Shown here one piece after another: positions 25,015 through 32,792 of a DNA stretch of 64,000 bases; position 1 is the first letter of the stretch; each line of letters begins with the position of its first letter. The notes beneath the pieces are model-generated. The model had not been told where the DNA came from, did not search any database, and saw only the letters and a program-made list of their open reading frames with translations. This DNA is from Endosaccharibacter trunci (GTDB taxonomy: Bacteria; Pseudomonadota; Alphaproteobacteria; Acetobacterales; Acetobacteraceae). The stretch covers positions 186,001-250,000 of the forward strand of contig JAMSKV010000003.1 in NCBI GenBank assembly GCA_024515975.1, given 5' to 3'. Made by a program: the position numbers and the translations under genes.

Positions 25015-25025
25015 GGGCGGCGCTG
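24993..25025 (-). terminator. Hairpin after rpmE
   Basis: A 12-bp perfect stem (CAGCGCCGCCCC with GGGGCGGCGCTG) and a 9-base loop, 29 bases after the rpmE stop. The following bases on the minus strand (TCCATTTTGG) are only weakly T-rich. Confidence 0.5.
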
Positions 25026-25054
25026 CGAAATTTCTGCAACCGGAGGGGAGGGAC

Positions 25055-25285
25055 TCAGCCCTTCGTGCGGTTGCCCAGACCGGCGAACTTCTTGTTGAAC
25101 TTCGCGACCTGGCCCCCGGTGTCCATCATGCGCTGCACGCCGGTCCAGGCCGGATGCGACTTCGGATCGACGTCGAGACGCAGCGTGTCGCCTTCCTTGC
25201 CGTAGCAGGAGCGGGTGGTGAACTGCGAGCCGTCGGTCATGACGACGTTCACGGTGTGGTAGTTCGGATGGATGCCGGGCTTCAT
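25055..25285 (-). CDS. rpmE: 50S ribosomal protein L31
   Basis: A 76-residue L31 of the large ribosomal subunit. The opening [26 protein letters not shown] and the [29 protein letters not shown] end are characteristic. The zinc-binding CxxC pairs of C+ type L31 are missing, with one cysteine ([17 protein letters not shown]), so this is the C- (zinc-free) form usual in alphaproteobacteria. It is driven by its own sigma-70 promoter and followed by a hairpin. Confidence 0.97.
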   Translation of the reverse strand: MKPGIHPNYHTVNVVMTDGSQFTTRSCYGKEGDTLRLDVDPKSHPAWTGVQRMMDTGGQVAKFNKKFAGLGNRTKG

Positions 25286-25342
25286 GATGATCTCGTGTCC
25301 TGTTGGCTGCCACGGTTACCGACCGGGGCACGCAATCGGGCG

Positions 25343-25371
25343 CGTATAGAGCGTCGGGCGTGCAAGCTCAA
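25343..25371 (-). promoter_or_regulatory. Sigma-70-type promoter of rpmE
   Basis: On the minus strand TTGAGC (25371-25366), a 17-base spacer, then TATACG (25348-25343), 58 bases before the rpmE start. Good match and ideal spacing; it lies just after the stop of the LTxxQ gene. Confidence 0.55.
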
Positions 25372-25393
25372 GCTTTCCCGCGCCCGGCTTGCG

Positions 25394-26002
25394 TCAGTTC
25401 ACCTTCTTCACCGCCTTGTCGATGTGACGGACGAAGATCGCGTCCGCCGCCTTCTGCTGCTGCGGCGACAGGGCGCCATAGAGCGCCTCGAAGGGCGGCA
25501 GCAACTGGGCGATGTTCTGGGCATTGATCTGCTCGACCTCGCCGTAGGACTGCAGATCCTGCACGGCGTTCATGCTCGCGTAGTTCTGCTGCCGGCGGCT
25601 GAAGGCGGTATCCATCTGCACGGCGTTGGCGCGCATCGTCCCGGCGAAACGCTGCCAGGCCGGCTCCTGGGCCGCGGTGATCTTGAGATCGTTGTGCAGG
25701 CGGGTGATGTGGGCCTCGATCCGCCCGGCCTTCTCCTTGCCGAGCGCCGCCTGCAGCGCGGCCTGGTCGAGCTCGGTCGCCGCGCCATTCGGCGTCGCGG
25801 GCTGGACCGCAGCGGGCTGGACCGCGGCCGGAGCGGACGCGGCCGGCGGGTGGGTGGCAGGGGTCATCGCCGCACCGCCGACCGGGGTCGTCGCGGCGCC
25901 TCCGGCGTTCTGCGCCCGGGCGGGGCCGGACGCCGCGAGGGCCAGGGTCAGCAGCGCGACCCCGCCAACACCGTAACCGCTGGTGGACATGCGTTTGAGC
26001 AT
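25394..26002 (-). CDS. LTxxQ/Spy-CpxP-like periplasmic protein
   Basis: A 202-residue exported protein from the ATG at 26002, preceded by GGAGGA. The signal peptide ends GPARA near residue 30. An Ala/Pro-rich linker (about 31-75, with PAAVQPAAVQPAT) precedes a helical Spy-like domain: ITRLHNDLKITAAQEPAWQRFAGTMRANAVQMD, a long amphipathic stretch, then YGALSPQQQKAADAIF. The two LTxxQ-type motifs read ITAAQ and LSPQQ. The family includes periplasmic chaperones and metal-stress proteins. It is divergent from pdxY with only 22 bases between the two starts. A second copy of the family is at 41278-41739. Confidence 0.82.
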   Translation of the reverse strand: MLKRMSTSGYGVGGVALLTLALAASGPARAQNAGGAATTPVGGAAMTPATHPPAASAPAAVQPAAVQPATPNGAATELDQAALQAALGKEKAGRIEAHITRLHNDLKITAAQEPAWQRFAGTMRANAVQMDTAFSRRQQNYASMNAVQDLQSYGEVEQINAQNIAQLLPPFEALYGALSPQQQKAADAIFVRHIDKAVKKVN

Positions 26003-26024
26003 CGTGTTCCTCCTGTCGGATGCC

Positions 26025-26924
26025 ATGCAAGCATCGGAGACCCGGATCGTGAATATCCTGTCGGTCCAGTCCTGGGTCGCATATGGCCATGTCGGAAATG
26101 CGGCCGCCTTGTTTCCGTTGCAACGACTCGGCGCGGAGGTATTCGCGGTCAATACGGTCCAGTTCTCCAACCACCCGGGCTACGGCGACCATGCCGGCCG
26201 GATCACCGGGGGCGACGCGGTCGCCGAGCTTCTGGCCGGCCTCGAACGGCGTGGCATCCTGCCCGGACTCGATGCCGTCCTGTCCGGCTATCTCGGCGAT
26301 GCCGGCAGCCTCGATGCCGTTCTCGGCCTCGTCGCGCGCGCCCGGCAGGCGCATCCGGGCCTTCTGTTCTGCTGCGATCCGGTGCTCGGCGATCGCGGTC
26401 CCGGGGTCTATGTCGCGCCCTCCCTCGCCGAGGCTCTGCGCCATCGGGCGGTGCCTGAAGCCGACATCCTCCTGCCCAACATGTTCGAACTCGGTTTCCT
26501 GCTCGACGGTCCCGACGCGCAACCCCAGGCGCGCGACCTCGCGACACTGGCCCGCGATGCCGCACGGCTGCGCGCGCGCATGCGCCCGGGCGGGCTGGTC
26601 CTCGTGACCAGCGTCGTGCTCGACAACAGCCCGCCCGGCACGGTCGGGCTGTTTCTGGCGACACCGCGGGGAGACCACCTTCTCTACACCCCGGAACTCC
26701 CCGCCGCCTTCAACGGCGCGGGCGATCTGCTGTCGGCCTTGTTCCTCTGGGGTCTGCTGCGCAGCGACGGTCCGGCCCGGGCGCTCGACCACGCGGCCAG
26801 CGCGGTCTGGTGCGTGCTCGACCACACGGCGAAACAGGGCGCCCGGGAGCCGATGGTGGTCCAGGCCCAGGATCAGCTGCTCTCGCCGTGGCGGCGGTTC
26901 GCATCCGTTCCCGCCGTACCCTGA
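26025..26924 (+). CDS. pdxY: Pyridoxal kinase
   Basis: PdxY phosphorylates pyridoxal to pyridoxal-5'-phosphate in the vitamin B6 salvage route. The 299-residue ribokinase-fold protein starts at the ATG at 26025; an in-frame GTG at 25983 would overlap the neighbouring gene. Seen are ILSVQSWVAYGHVGNAAALFPLQRLGAEV, NTVQFSNHPGYG, CDPVLGDRGPGVYV, ADILLPNMFELGFL, and the ATP/anion-hole region PAAFNGAGDLLSALFLWG, where the catalytic Asp sits in GAGD. Typical GxGD/TGDxF variation. Slightly longer than the usual 287. Same strand as mscL, 80 bases upstream of it. Confidence 0.93.
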   Translation: MQASETRIVNILSVQSWVAYGHVGNAAALFPLQRLGAEVFAVNTVQFSNHPGYGDHAGRITGGDAVAELLAGLERRGILPGLDAVLSGYLGDAGSLDAVLGLVARARQAHPGLLFCCDPVLGDRGPGVYVAPSLAEALRHRAVPEADILLPNMFELGFLLDGPDAQPQARDLATLARDAARLRARMRPGGLVLVTSVVLDNSPPGTVGLFLATPRGDHLLYTPELPAAFNGAGDLLSALFLWGLLRSDGPARALDHAASAVWCVLDHTAKQGAREPMVVQAQDQLLSPWRRFASVPAVP

Positions 26925-27004
26925 AGAGGATCCCGGAGAAAGGTTGTTTGGCGCCGCCAAACATGGTGCTGTCGGCTCAATCTTATCATGGGGATGAGCG
27001 GATC

Positions 27005-27490
27005 ATGAAAACGCCTTCAGTACGTGCGCCCGGCTGGGTCGGCGAGTTCCGCGCCTTCATCATGCGCGGCAATGTGGTCGATCTGGCGGTCGGTATCATC
27101 ATCGGCGCGGCATTCACCGGGATCGTGCAGAGTCTGGTGAAGGACATCTTCACGCCCGTGATCGGCCTTCTTGTCGGCGGTATCGATTTCTCGAACATCT
27201 TCGTTCAGCTCAAGGCGCCGAACGGACAGCATTTCCAGACCCTCGCCGAGGCCCAGAAGGCCGGTGTGCCGACGGTCAATATCGGCGTCTTCCTGAACGC
27301 CGTGATCCAGTTCCTGATCGTCGCGCTGGTGATCTTCTGGCTGGTGAAGCTGCTCACCCGCCTGCATGTGCGCGAGGACGCCAAGCCGGCGGCTCCGCCC
27401 GAGCCGACCAAGAGCGAGGTCCTGCTTGCCGAGATCCGCGACGCTCTGGTTCGCGAGCGCCCTGTCCCGCCGGTGTCGCCAGCGCCCTGA
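27005..27490 (+). CDS. mscL: Large-conductance mechanosensitive channel
   Basis: MscL opens a wide pore in the inner membrane under extreme turgor, releasing solutes during hypo-osmotic shock. The 161-residue protein has the conserved N-terminal helix (GEFRAFIMRGNVVDLAVGIIIGAAFTGIVQSLVKDIFTPVIGLLVGG, with the pore-lining TM1), a periplasmic loop with DFSN...PTVNIGVFLNAVIQFLIVALVIFWLVKLL as TM2, and a cytoplasmic helix. Followed by a clear terminator at 27525-27557. Confidence 0.96.
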   Translation: MKTPSVRAPGWVGEFRAFIMRGNVVDLAVGIIIGAAFTGIVQSLVKDIFTPVIGLLVGGIDFSNIFVQLKAPNGQHFQTLAEAQKAGVPTVNIGVFLNAVIQFLIVALVIFWLVKLLTRLHVREDAKPAAPPEPTKSEVLLAEIRDALVRERPVPPVSPAP

Positions 27491-27524
27491 TCCCGGAGTC
27501 GCGCGGGGCAGACGACCGAACGAG

Positions 27525-27557
27525 AACCGCCGGACGATCGCTCGCCCGGCGGTTTTT
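27525..27557 (+). terminator. Intrinsic terminator of mscL
   Basis: AACCGCCGG/CCGGCGGTT stem, a 12-base loop and a T run, 34 bases after the mscL stop and 21 bases before the convergent DUF3597 stop. Confidence 0.85.
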
Positions 27558-27578
27558 GTTTCGCTCGTGCGCGCCGTA

Positions 27579-28010
27579 TCAGTGCTGCATCGAGGCCGGC
27601 ACCTTGCCGCCATTCTCGGCCAGCTTCGCCACGACGGCCTTGTGCAGGGCGATGTTCTGTTCCGCGCTGCCATCCTCGCCGGCGTGCACGTTCAGCTCCT
27701 GGGCAAGCTGCTTGCGCGCCGCCAGGCTCGAATCGAGGTCCAGCAGCTTCAGCAGATCGACGATGGAGGTCTGGTAGTTCAGGCCGCCGCCCTTCTTCTC
27801 CGACAGGGCAGACAGCACCGCTCCCACGTCCACGGACTGGATCGACGCCGCGCCGCTCGCGGGCGCGCTGGCCGGGGCGGGCGCCGCGGACGGGCTCGCC
27901 GCCGTGGCGCCGGTGGTGCCGTCGCCACCCTGCGTCGCCGCGGAGGCGCCGGGAATCACGCTCTCGGCATAGTGGACGATCTTGTCCACGATCGACCCGA
28001 ACAGGCTCAT
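27579..28010 (-). CDS. DUF3597 family protein
   Basis: A 143-residue protein matching DUF3597. It opens with MSLFGSIVDKIVHYAE, followed by a low-complexity Ala/Pro/Ser linker (about 25-58), then the conserved domain (about 60-143): VDVGAVLSALSEKKGGGLNYQTSIVDLLKLLDLDSSLAARKQLAQELNV, ending HKAVVAKLAENGGKVP. The fold is LysM-like or helical in related structures; function is unknown. No signal peptide. Convergent with mscL. Confidence 0.88.
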   Translation of the reverse strand: MSLFGSIVDKIVHYAESVIPGASAATQGGDGTTGATAASPSAAPAPASAPASGAASIQSVDVGAVLSALSEKKGGGLNYQTSIVDLLKLLDLDSSLAARKQLAQELNVHAGEDGSAEQNIALHKAVVAKLAENGGKVPASMQH

Positions 28011-28155
28011 GACAACTTCCTCACCTTCCATGACGCGCGCTTGATCTCGCACGGGTGACAAGCGTTCCGCACTGTTCCAGGGTTCCCGGCGCACCGAAGC
28101 CGGGGCGACGGGCGTGCCGCCGGCGCGCCGCTTCTTCTTGATCCGAAAGGCCGGC

Positions 28156-28548
28156 ATGGCTCTCGTTCTCGCTCGGCGGTTCCGTCTGCCCCGCTTCCTC
28201 GTTCCGATCGCCGCCGCCGCGCTGCTGTCCGCCTGCACCACCGGCCTGATGCCGCAGCCGAAACCGATCGACACCAGGCGCGCGCTGATCGACAGCTATC
28301 TGATCGCGCATGGCATGGCGGTCGGCTATGCCCGATCCGGTCGCGCCGGCCCGGCCGAGATCGCCCAGCTCATCGGCATCGACCGCGCGGCCATGCTGGC
28401 CGTGGCCGAAGCCAGCATCCAGCCCAGCAGCGCGCATACGAAGCAGGCGCAGACCGCGGTGGGCGCCTTGCTGCGCTACACCGACGAGCAGGATCTGTCC
28501 GGCGTTCCGGCCTCCGACGCGCCGGGTCAGGACGCGGCGGGGCCGTAG
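28156..28548 (+). CDS. Lipoprotein of unknown function
   Basis: A 130-residue protein from the ATG at 28156; the open frame extends to 28114. The N-terminus (RFRLPRFLVPIAAAALLSACTTG) has a signal sequence and lipobox LSAC. The mature part is helical: IDTRRALIDSYLIAHGMAVGYARSGRAGPAEIAQLIGIDRAAMLAVAEA, with no recognised domain. It lies between divergent DUF3597 and convergent secF, and a pair of hairpin repeats follows its stop. Confidence 0.68.
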   Translation: MALVLARRFRLPRFLVPIAAAALLSACTTGLMPQPKPIDTRRALIDSYLIAHGMAVGYARSGRAGPAEIAQLIGIDRAAMLAVAEASIQPSSAHTKQAQTAVGALLRYTDEQDLSGVPASDAPGQDAAGP

Positions 28549-28556
28549 GGTGAAGT

Positions 28557-28606
28557 CTTCTTTTTCTGAAGAAAAAGAAGCAAAAGACTTTTATCCGTTT
28601 GATGCG
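28557..28606. repeat. Dispersed AT-rich hairpin repeat, copy B1 (inverted)
   Basis: CTTCTTTTTC-TGAA-GAAAAAGAAG (28557-28580, perfect 10-bp stem), then CAAAAGACTTTTATCCGTTTGAT, the reverse complement of the unit seen at 21207 and 35290. Eight bases after the lipoprotein stop. Confidence 0.78.
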
Positions 28607-28627
28607 AAATGTGCAGGCATGCACAGA

Positions 28628-28672
28628 ATCAAACGGGCAGAAGTTCTTTGGTTCTTTCTTTCAAGAAAGAAC
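28628..28672. repeat. Dispersed AT-rich hairpin repeat, copy B2 (diverged)
   Basis: ATCAAACGGGCAGAAG followed by TTCTTTG and the palindrome GTTCTTTCTT-TC-AAGAAAGAAC (28651-28672). Same unit as B1 but opposite orientation and with sequence changes in both arms that keep the pairing. Ends 11 bases before the secF stop. Confidence 0.72.
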
Positions 28673-28683
28673 TTCTTTCTATT

Positions 28684-29682
28684 TCAAGCAGCCGGCGTCG
28701 CCTTGTCCTTGCGGTCGCCTCTCGCCGCCGGCTTCTGCGCGTCGCGACGCAGACGCTTCTCGCCCAGAAGCAGCAGGATGGGCGCCGCGATGAAGATCGA
28801 GGAGGAGGTGCCGACCACGATGCCGAACAGCATCACCCAGGCGAAGCCGGCCAGGGTATGACCGCCGAACAGGGCCAGAGGGAGAGCGGCCAGGAACACG
28901 GTCGAAGACGTGCCCAGCGTCCGGTTCAGCGTCTCGTTGATCGACAGGTCGATCAGCTCGCGCAGCGGCATGGAGCGGTATTTGCGCAGGTTCTCGCGCA
29001 CCCGGTCGTAGACCACCACCTTGTCGTTGGTGGAGTAGCCGAGGATGGTCAGGATCGCCGCCACCATCACGAGATCGAACTCGAAGCGGGTGATTACCAG
29101 GAAGCCGATCGTCTTGGTCAGGTCCAGGATCAGCGTCGCCACCGCGCTGACCGCGAACTCCCATTCGAACCGGAACCAGATATAGGCCAGGATCATCAGC
29201 AGCGAGATGCCGAGTGCCAGCAGGCCGTTGCGGAACAATTCGGCCGAGACCGACGCGCCCACGGCGTCGGCGCTCAGGATGGTGGCGCCGGGCTGGGCCT
29301 CGCTCACGCCCTTGCGCACCTTGTCCACAAGGTTCTGCGTCGCGGCCTCGGAGCCGGCATCCTTGCCGCCCGGCTGGTCGATCGAGATCAGAACGTCGTT
29401 GTCGCCGCCGAAGCGCTGCAGGCCGGCATCTGTGACGCCGTTCTTCGCGAGGGCCTGGCGGATACGGGCGAAATCCGCCGGGCCCTGGGTGCGTGCCTCG
29501 ACCTTGATGCCGCCCTTGAAGTCGATGCCGAGAGTCAGGCCCGGATAGAAGAACAGCCCGATCGAGGCCAGCGACAGGAAGGCGGACACGCCGAGGCCGA
29601 GGAAGCGGCCGCGCATGAACTGGATGCGGGTGCCGTCCTTGACGAAGCGGAACAGGGGACGGCCGAGAAGGGAGGAAGTCAT
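28684..29682 (-). CDS. secF: Protein translocase subunit SecF
   Basis: SecF forms, with SecD, the proton-driven accessory complex that pulls exported proteins through SecYEG. The 332-residue protein has six membrane segments. The first is followed by the family motif LTLGIDFKGGIKVEARTQG, then a periplasmic domain, and the C-terminal membrane block with GYSTNDKVVVYDRVRENL, RTLGTSSTVFLAALPLALFGG and AWVMLFGIVVGTSSSIFIAAPI. It starts 10 bases after secD on the same strand. The repeat pair B1/B2 lies downstream. Confidence 0.97.
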   Translation of the reverse strand: MTSSLLGRPLFRFVKDGTRIQFMRGRFLGLGVSAFLSLASIGLFFYPGLTLGIDFKGGIKVEARTQGPADFARIRQALAKNGVTDAGLQRFGGDNDVLISIDQPGGKDAGSEAATQNLVDKVRKGVSEAQPGATILSADAVGASVSAELFRNGLLALGISLLMILAYIWFRFEWEFAVSAVATLILDLTKTIGFLVITRFEFDLVMVAAILTILGYSTNDKVVVYDRVRENLRKYRSMPLRELIDLSINETLNRTLGTSSTVFLAALPLALFGGHTLAGFAWVMLFGIVVGTSSSIFIAAPILLLLGEKRLRRDAQKPAARGDRKDKATPAA

Positions 29683-29692
29683 CGCGCGCGCC

Positions 29693-31246
29693 TCAGACCG
29701 GCAGGGTGGCGGGGCGGTGCAGCGCGTACCAGCGCACCAGGAGCATCCGCGACAAAAGCAGGGTGGTGAACAGGGTCGTGCCGATGCCGATGGTGATGGT
29801 GAGCGCGAAGCCCTTCACCGCGCCCGAGCCGAACACGAACAGCATCACATGCGCCAGGAAGGCTGTCGCGTTGCTGTCCACGATGGTCGAGGTGGCGCGC
29901 TCGAAACCGGCCTGCATGGAGGCGAGCGCGGTGCGGCCGCGCTTCACCTCCTCGCGGATGCGCTCGTTGATCAGGATGTTGGCGTCCACAGCCATGCCCA
30001 GCGTCAGCAGGAGACCGGCCATGCCGGGCAGGGTCAGCGTGGCGCCGAACAAGCTCAGCACCGCCAGCATCAGCACGAGATTGGCCAGCAAAGCGAGGTT
30101 CGCGAACCAGCCGAACAGCCCGTAGAACAGCCCCATGAACGCCACCACCAGCACGAAGCCGACGGCGAGGCTGATGGCGCCGGCTCGCACGGAGTCGGCC
30201 CCCAGCGTCGGGCCCACGGAGCGCTGCTCGATCACCGCCAGCGGCGCCGGCAGGGCGCCGGCACGCAGCAGCAGCGCCAGATCATGGGCGGATTCGCTGG
30301 TGTAGCGGCCGGTGATCTGGCCGGTGCCGCTCGGGATCACGCCCTGGATCACGGGGGCGGTGATCACCTTGCCGTCCAGCACGACGGCGAACATCTTGCC
30401 CAGATTGGCGCGCGTGATGGCCGCGAATTGCTGCGCGCCGACGCTGTCCAGGCTGAACGCGATCGCAGGGCCGCCGGTCTGCGGGTCCTGCGTCACGGAC
30501 GCATTGGTCAGGTCCGACCCGTCCACGTCCACATGGTGATAGACCGGCAGCTTCTGCTGCGGATTGTCCTGCATCGGCAGCAGATCGACGCCCGGCGGCG
30601 GCACGCCGTTCGGGCTCACCCCTTCCGCCACCAGATGGAACGTCATCTTGGCGGTGGTGCCGAGCAGCTGGCGGATACGGTCCGGATCGCTCACGCCCGG
30701 CAGTTCGACCACGATGCGGTCGTCGCCCTGCGGGGTAATGGTCGGGTCCACGGCGCCGGTGGCGTCGATGCGCCGGCGGACGATCTCGATCGACTGCGCC
30801 ACGGCATCGCGCGCGCGCAGGCGCAGGGCCTCGGGCGAGAGAACCAGCGCGAGACGCCCGTCGGCCTCGGTCCTGGCTGAGAATTCGTGCGGCACGGTTC
30901 CCTGGAGACCGTTCAGCACCTGCAGATCGCGCGCGGTCTCGTCCGGAGATCGAGGCTGGAACGTCACCGCGCCGTTCCCGGCCTTCAGATCGCGGTAGCC
31001 GAGCCCGTTCTTCAGCAGCGCCTGGCGCACCTGGTCGGTCAGGCTGTCGAGACGCTCGCGCTCCAGCGCCTGCACGTCCACGCGCATCAGGAGATAGGAA
31101 CCGCCGCGCAGATCCAGGCCCAGATGAATCTGCCGCCAGGGGATGGACGCGCCCGGCATGCGAACGAAATTCGGCAGGCACAAGAGGAGCCCGAGCAGAC
31201 AGACCCCCAGAACGGCGGCCAGCTTCGGACGGCTATAGTACATCAT
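29693..31246 (-). CDS. secD: Protein translocase subunit SecD
   Basis: SecD, the partner of SecF in the inner membrane. The ATG at 31246 (next ATG 31243) gives 517 residues. Features are TM1 (LAAVLGVCLLGLLLCLPNF), the D1 motif IHLGLDLRGGSYLLMRVD, the large periplasmic domain with RRRIDATGAVDPTITPQGDDRIVVELPG and GRYTSESAHDLALLLRAGALPAPLAVIEQRSVGPTLGADSV, and the RND-like block GMAVDANILINERIREE with Asp in the proton path. secD-secF is a two-gene unit; yajC, often upstream, is not here. Confidence 0.97.
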   Translation of the reverse strand: MMYYSRPKLAAVLGVCLLGLLLCLPNFVRMPGASIPWRQIHLGLDLRGGSYLLMRVDVQALERERLDSLTDQVRQALLKNGLGYRDLKAGNGAVTFQPRSPDETARDLQVLNGLQGTVPHEFSARTEADGRLALVLSPEALRLRARDAVAQSIEIVRRRIDATGAVDPTITPQGDDRIVVELPGVSDPDRIRQLLGTTAKMTFHLVAEGVSPNGVPPPGVDLLPMQDNPQQKLPVYHHVDVDGSDLTNASVTQDPQTGGPAIAFSLDSVGAQQFAAITRANLGKMFAVVLDGKVITAPVIQGVIPSGTGQITGRYTSESAHDLALLLRAGALPAPLAVIEQRSVGPTLGADSVRAGAISLAVGFVLVVAFMGLFYGLFGWFANLALLANLVLMLAVLSLFGATLTLPGMAGLLLTLGMAVDANILINERIREEVKRGRTALASMQAGFERATSTIVDSNATAFLAHVMLFVFGSGAVKGFALTITIGIGTTLFTTLLLSRMLLVRWYALHRPATLPV

Positions 31247-31709
31247 GACGGCGCAGCCGACTCCCCAAAAGCCACCGGCTTGATCGAAAAAGGGCGACCG
31301 GCCCCGCATGGGGCCCATGGCCGCGGCGGACCATGCCGGGGTGAGGGCAGGGATGCAACCTCGTCTTCACGACCGCGCGACGAAGGGTCTCTCGCGTGCC
31401 GCGCCGGCCGGGCCGGAGCTGCGCTGCGCCGTCGCCCGGGACAGGCGGCGCAGGACTCGGTCGGGCATTCTCCGTCGTGCTGGACGGGCGCCCCGGACGG
31501 GCCCGGTTTCGGCGTGATCTTCTCCACTGCCTTGCCGACCGGAGCGGCGATGCCCGACCGGCGTGCTGTCCTTGGGCAATGAGGGGAAGTCCGGGCCGAG
31601 CGGCCGGCCGGGCATCGCGCTTTCGTCCGGCAGGACCGGGGCCGGCGCTCTCTGGTCCGGCACACGGTTCGGCCGCATGATGGCAAGCAGGACCTGCAGG
31701 GAGCGGAGC
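31247..31709. other. Intergenic region between secD and the divergent oxidoreductase
   Basis: About 460 bases. Overlapping minus-strand frames of about 160 codons exist (31243-31725 and 31367-31846) but are rich in Arg, Pro and Ser without a recognisable domain, and they cross the flanking genes. No tRNA, clear terminator or convincing promoter was found. It must carry the promoters of both divergent units. Confidence 0.4.
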
Positions 31710-32741
31710 GTGGCATTGTTCGCAAAGCGGGGCGCGCAAGCGCCTTCCGGGGAAAGGCTGCGGATCGGCGTGATCGGCGCCGGGCATTTCGGCCGTTTCC
31801 ACGCGCTCAAGGTCGCCGCCTCCGCCCGCTCCGTGCTGGTCGGCATCCACGATCCGGACGAGAGCCGCGCCGGGCAGATCGGCCGCGAGGCCGGCGGCGC
31901 GCCCTCTCTCCCGCTCGACGTTTTGCTGGCGCAATGCGACGCGGCGATCGTGGCCGCTCCGGCCGAGCATCATTTCGCCCTCGCCGACGCAGTTCTGCGC
32001 GCGGGCAGGCACGTGCTGATCGAGAAGCCGATCGCCTCGACCCTGGAGCAGGCCGATCGCCTCGCGGCCCTGGCCACGGAAACCGGTCTGGTGCTTCAGG
32101 TCGGCCATCTTCTGCGCTATTCCGCCGAGCACAAGGCGATCACCGAGCGGATCGCCCGGCCGCTCTATATCGAGGCGACACGCATCGCGCCGTTCAAGCC
32201 GCGGGGCACCGACGTGTCGGTGATCCTCGACCTGATGATCCACGATCTCGACCTGGTTCTGGCCATCGTCGACAGCCCGATCGAAAGCGTGGACGCACTC
32301 GGCGCCGCCGTCAGTTCGCCGCACGAGGACATCGCCAATGCCCGGGTGCGATTCGCCAATGGCTGCGTCGCCGCCATCACCGCCTCGCGCATCTCGCTGA
32401 AGACGGAGCGGCGCATGCGCCTGTTCTCCGAGGAAGGCTACCTGTCGGCCGATTTCGTGGCGCGCGAGCTGACCATGATCGGCCGCGAGCGGGGCCTGCC
32501 GTTGCCGGGAACGGGCGGTTTCCGGCGCGAGGCGGTGAGCTGGCAGGACCACGACACCCTCGCCGCCGAGCACGCGGCCTTCTGCGCCGCTTGCCTCGAC
32601 GGCGCCCCGGTGGTGGTGGATGCCGCCGCCGGCCGGCGTGCGCTGGAAGCCGCCCTCGCCGTCACCGACGGCATCGCCGAGACCCGCGCCCGGATGCAGC
32701 GCTCCGGTCTGATCGGTCAGATCGCCCGCTGGGCGGAGTAG
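31710..32741 (+). CDS. Gfo/Idh/MocA-family NAD(P)-dependent oxidoreductase
   Basis: A sugar-type dehydrogenase of the Gfo/Idh/MocA family. The GTG at 31710 with AGGGAGCGGAG ahead gives 343 residues; an ATG at 31677 would add 11. The Rossmann motif RIGVIGAGHFGRFHALK lies near residues 18-34, followed by the family Lys-Pro in VLIEKPIASTLEQAD (EKP, catalytic Lys) and a C-terminal alpha/beta domain (VILDLMIHDLDLVLAIVDSP, with the HD-L motif). The pattern with MIHDLDL resembles bacterial UDP-N-acetylglucosamine 3-dehydrogenase-like members, but the substrate cannot be fixed from sequence alone. Divergent from secD. Confidence 0.9.
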   Translation: MALFAKRGAQAPSGERLRIGVIGAGHFGRFHALKVAASARSVLVGIHDPDESRAGQIGREAGGAPSLPLDVLLAQCDAAIVAAPAEHHFALADAVLRAGRHVLIEKPIASTLEQADRLAALATETGLVLQVGHLLRYSAEHKAITERIARPLYIEATRIAPFKPRGTDVSVILDLMIHDLDLVLAIVDSPIESVDALGAAVSSPHEDIANARVRFANGCVAAITASRISLKTERRMRLFSEEGYLSADFVARELTMIGRERGLPLPGTGGFRREAVSWQDHDTLAAEHAAFCAACLDGAPVVVDAAAGRRALEAALAVTDGIAETRARMQRSGLIGQIARWAE

Positions 32742-32792
32742 CCCCGAAGCGGCGGCCGGCGCGACGCTCGGCGACAGAAGCTCGGGCGCCGT

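Noticed and set aside
28370-28624. Short frame containing VFCFFFFRKR
   Set aside because: The string comes from the AT-rich hairpin repeat; similar strings arise in frames over the other copies, so it is not a gene.
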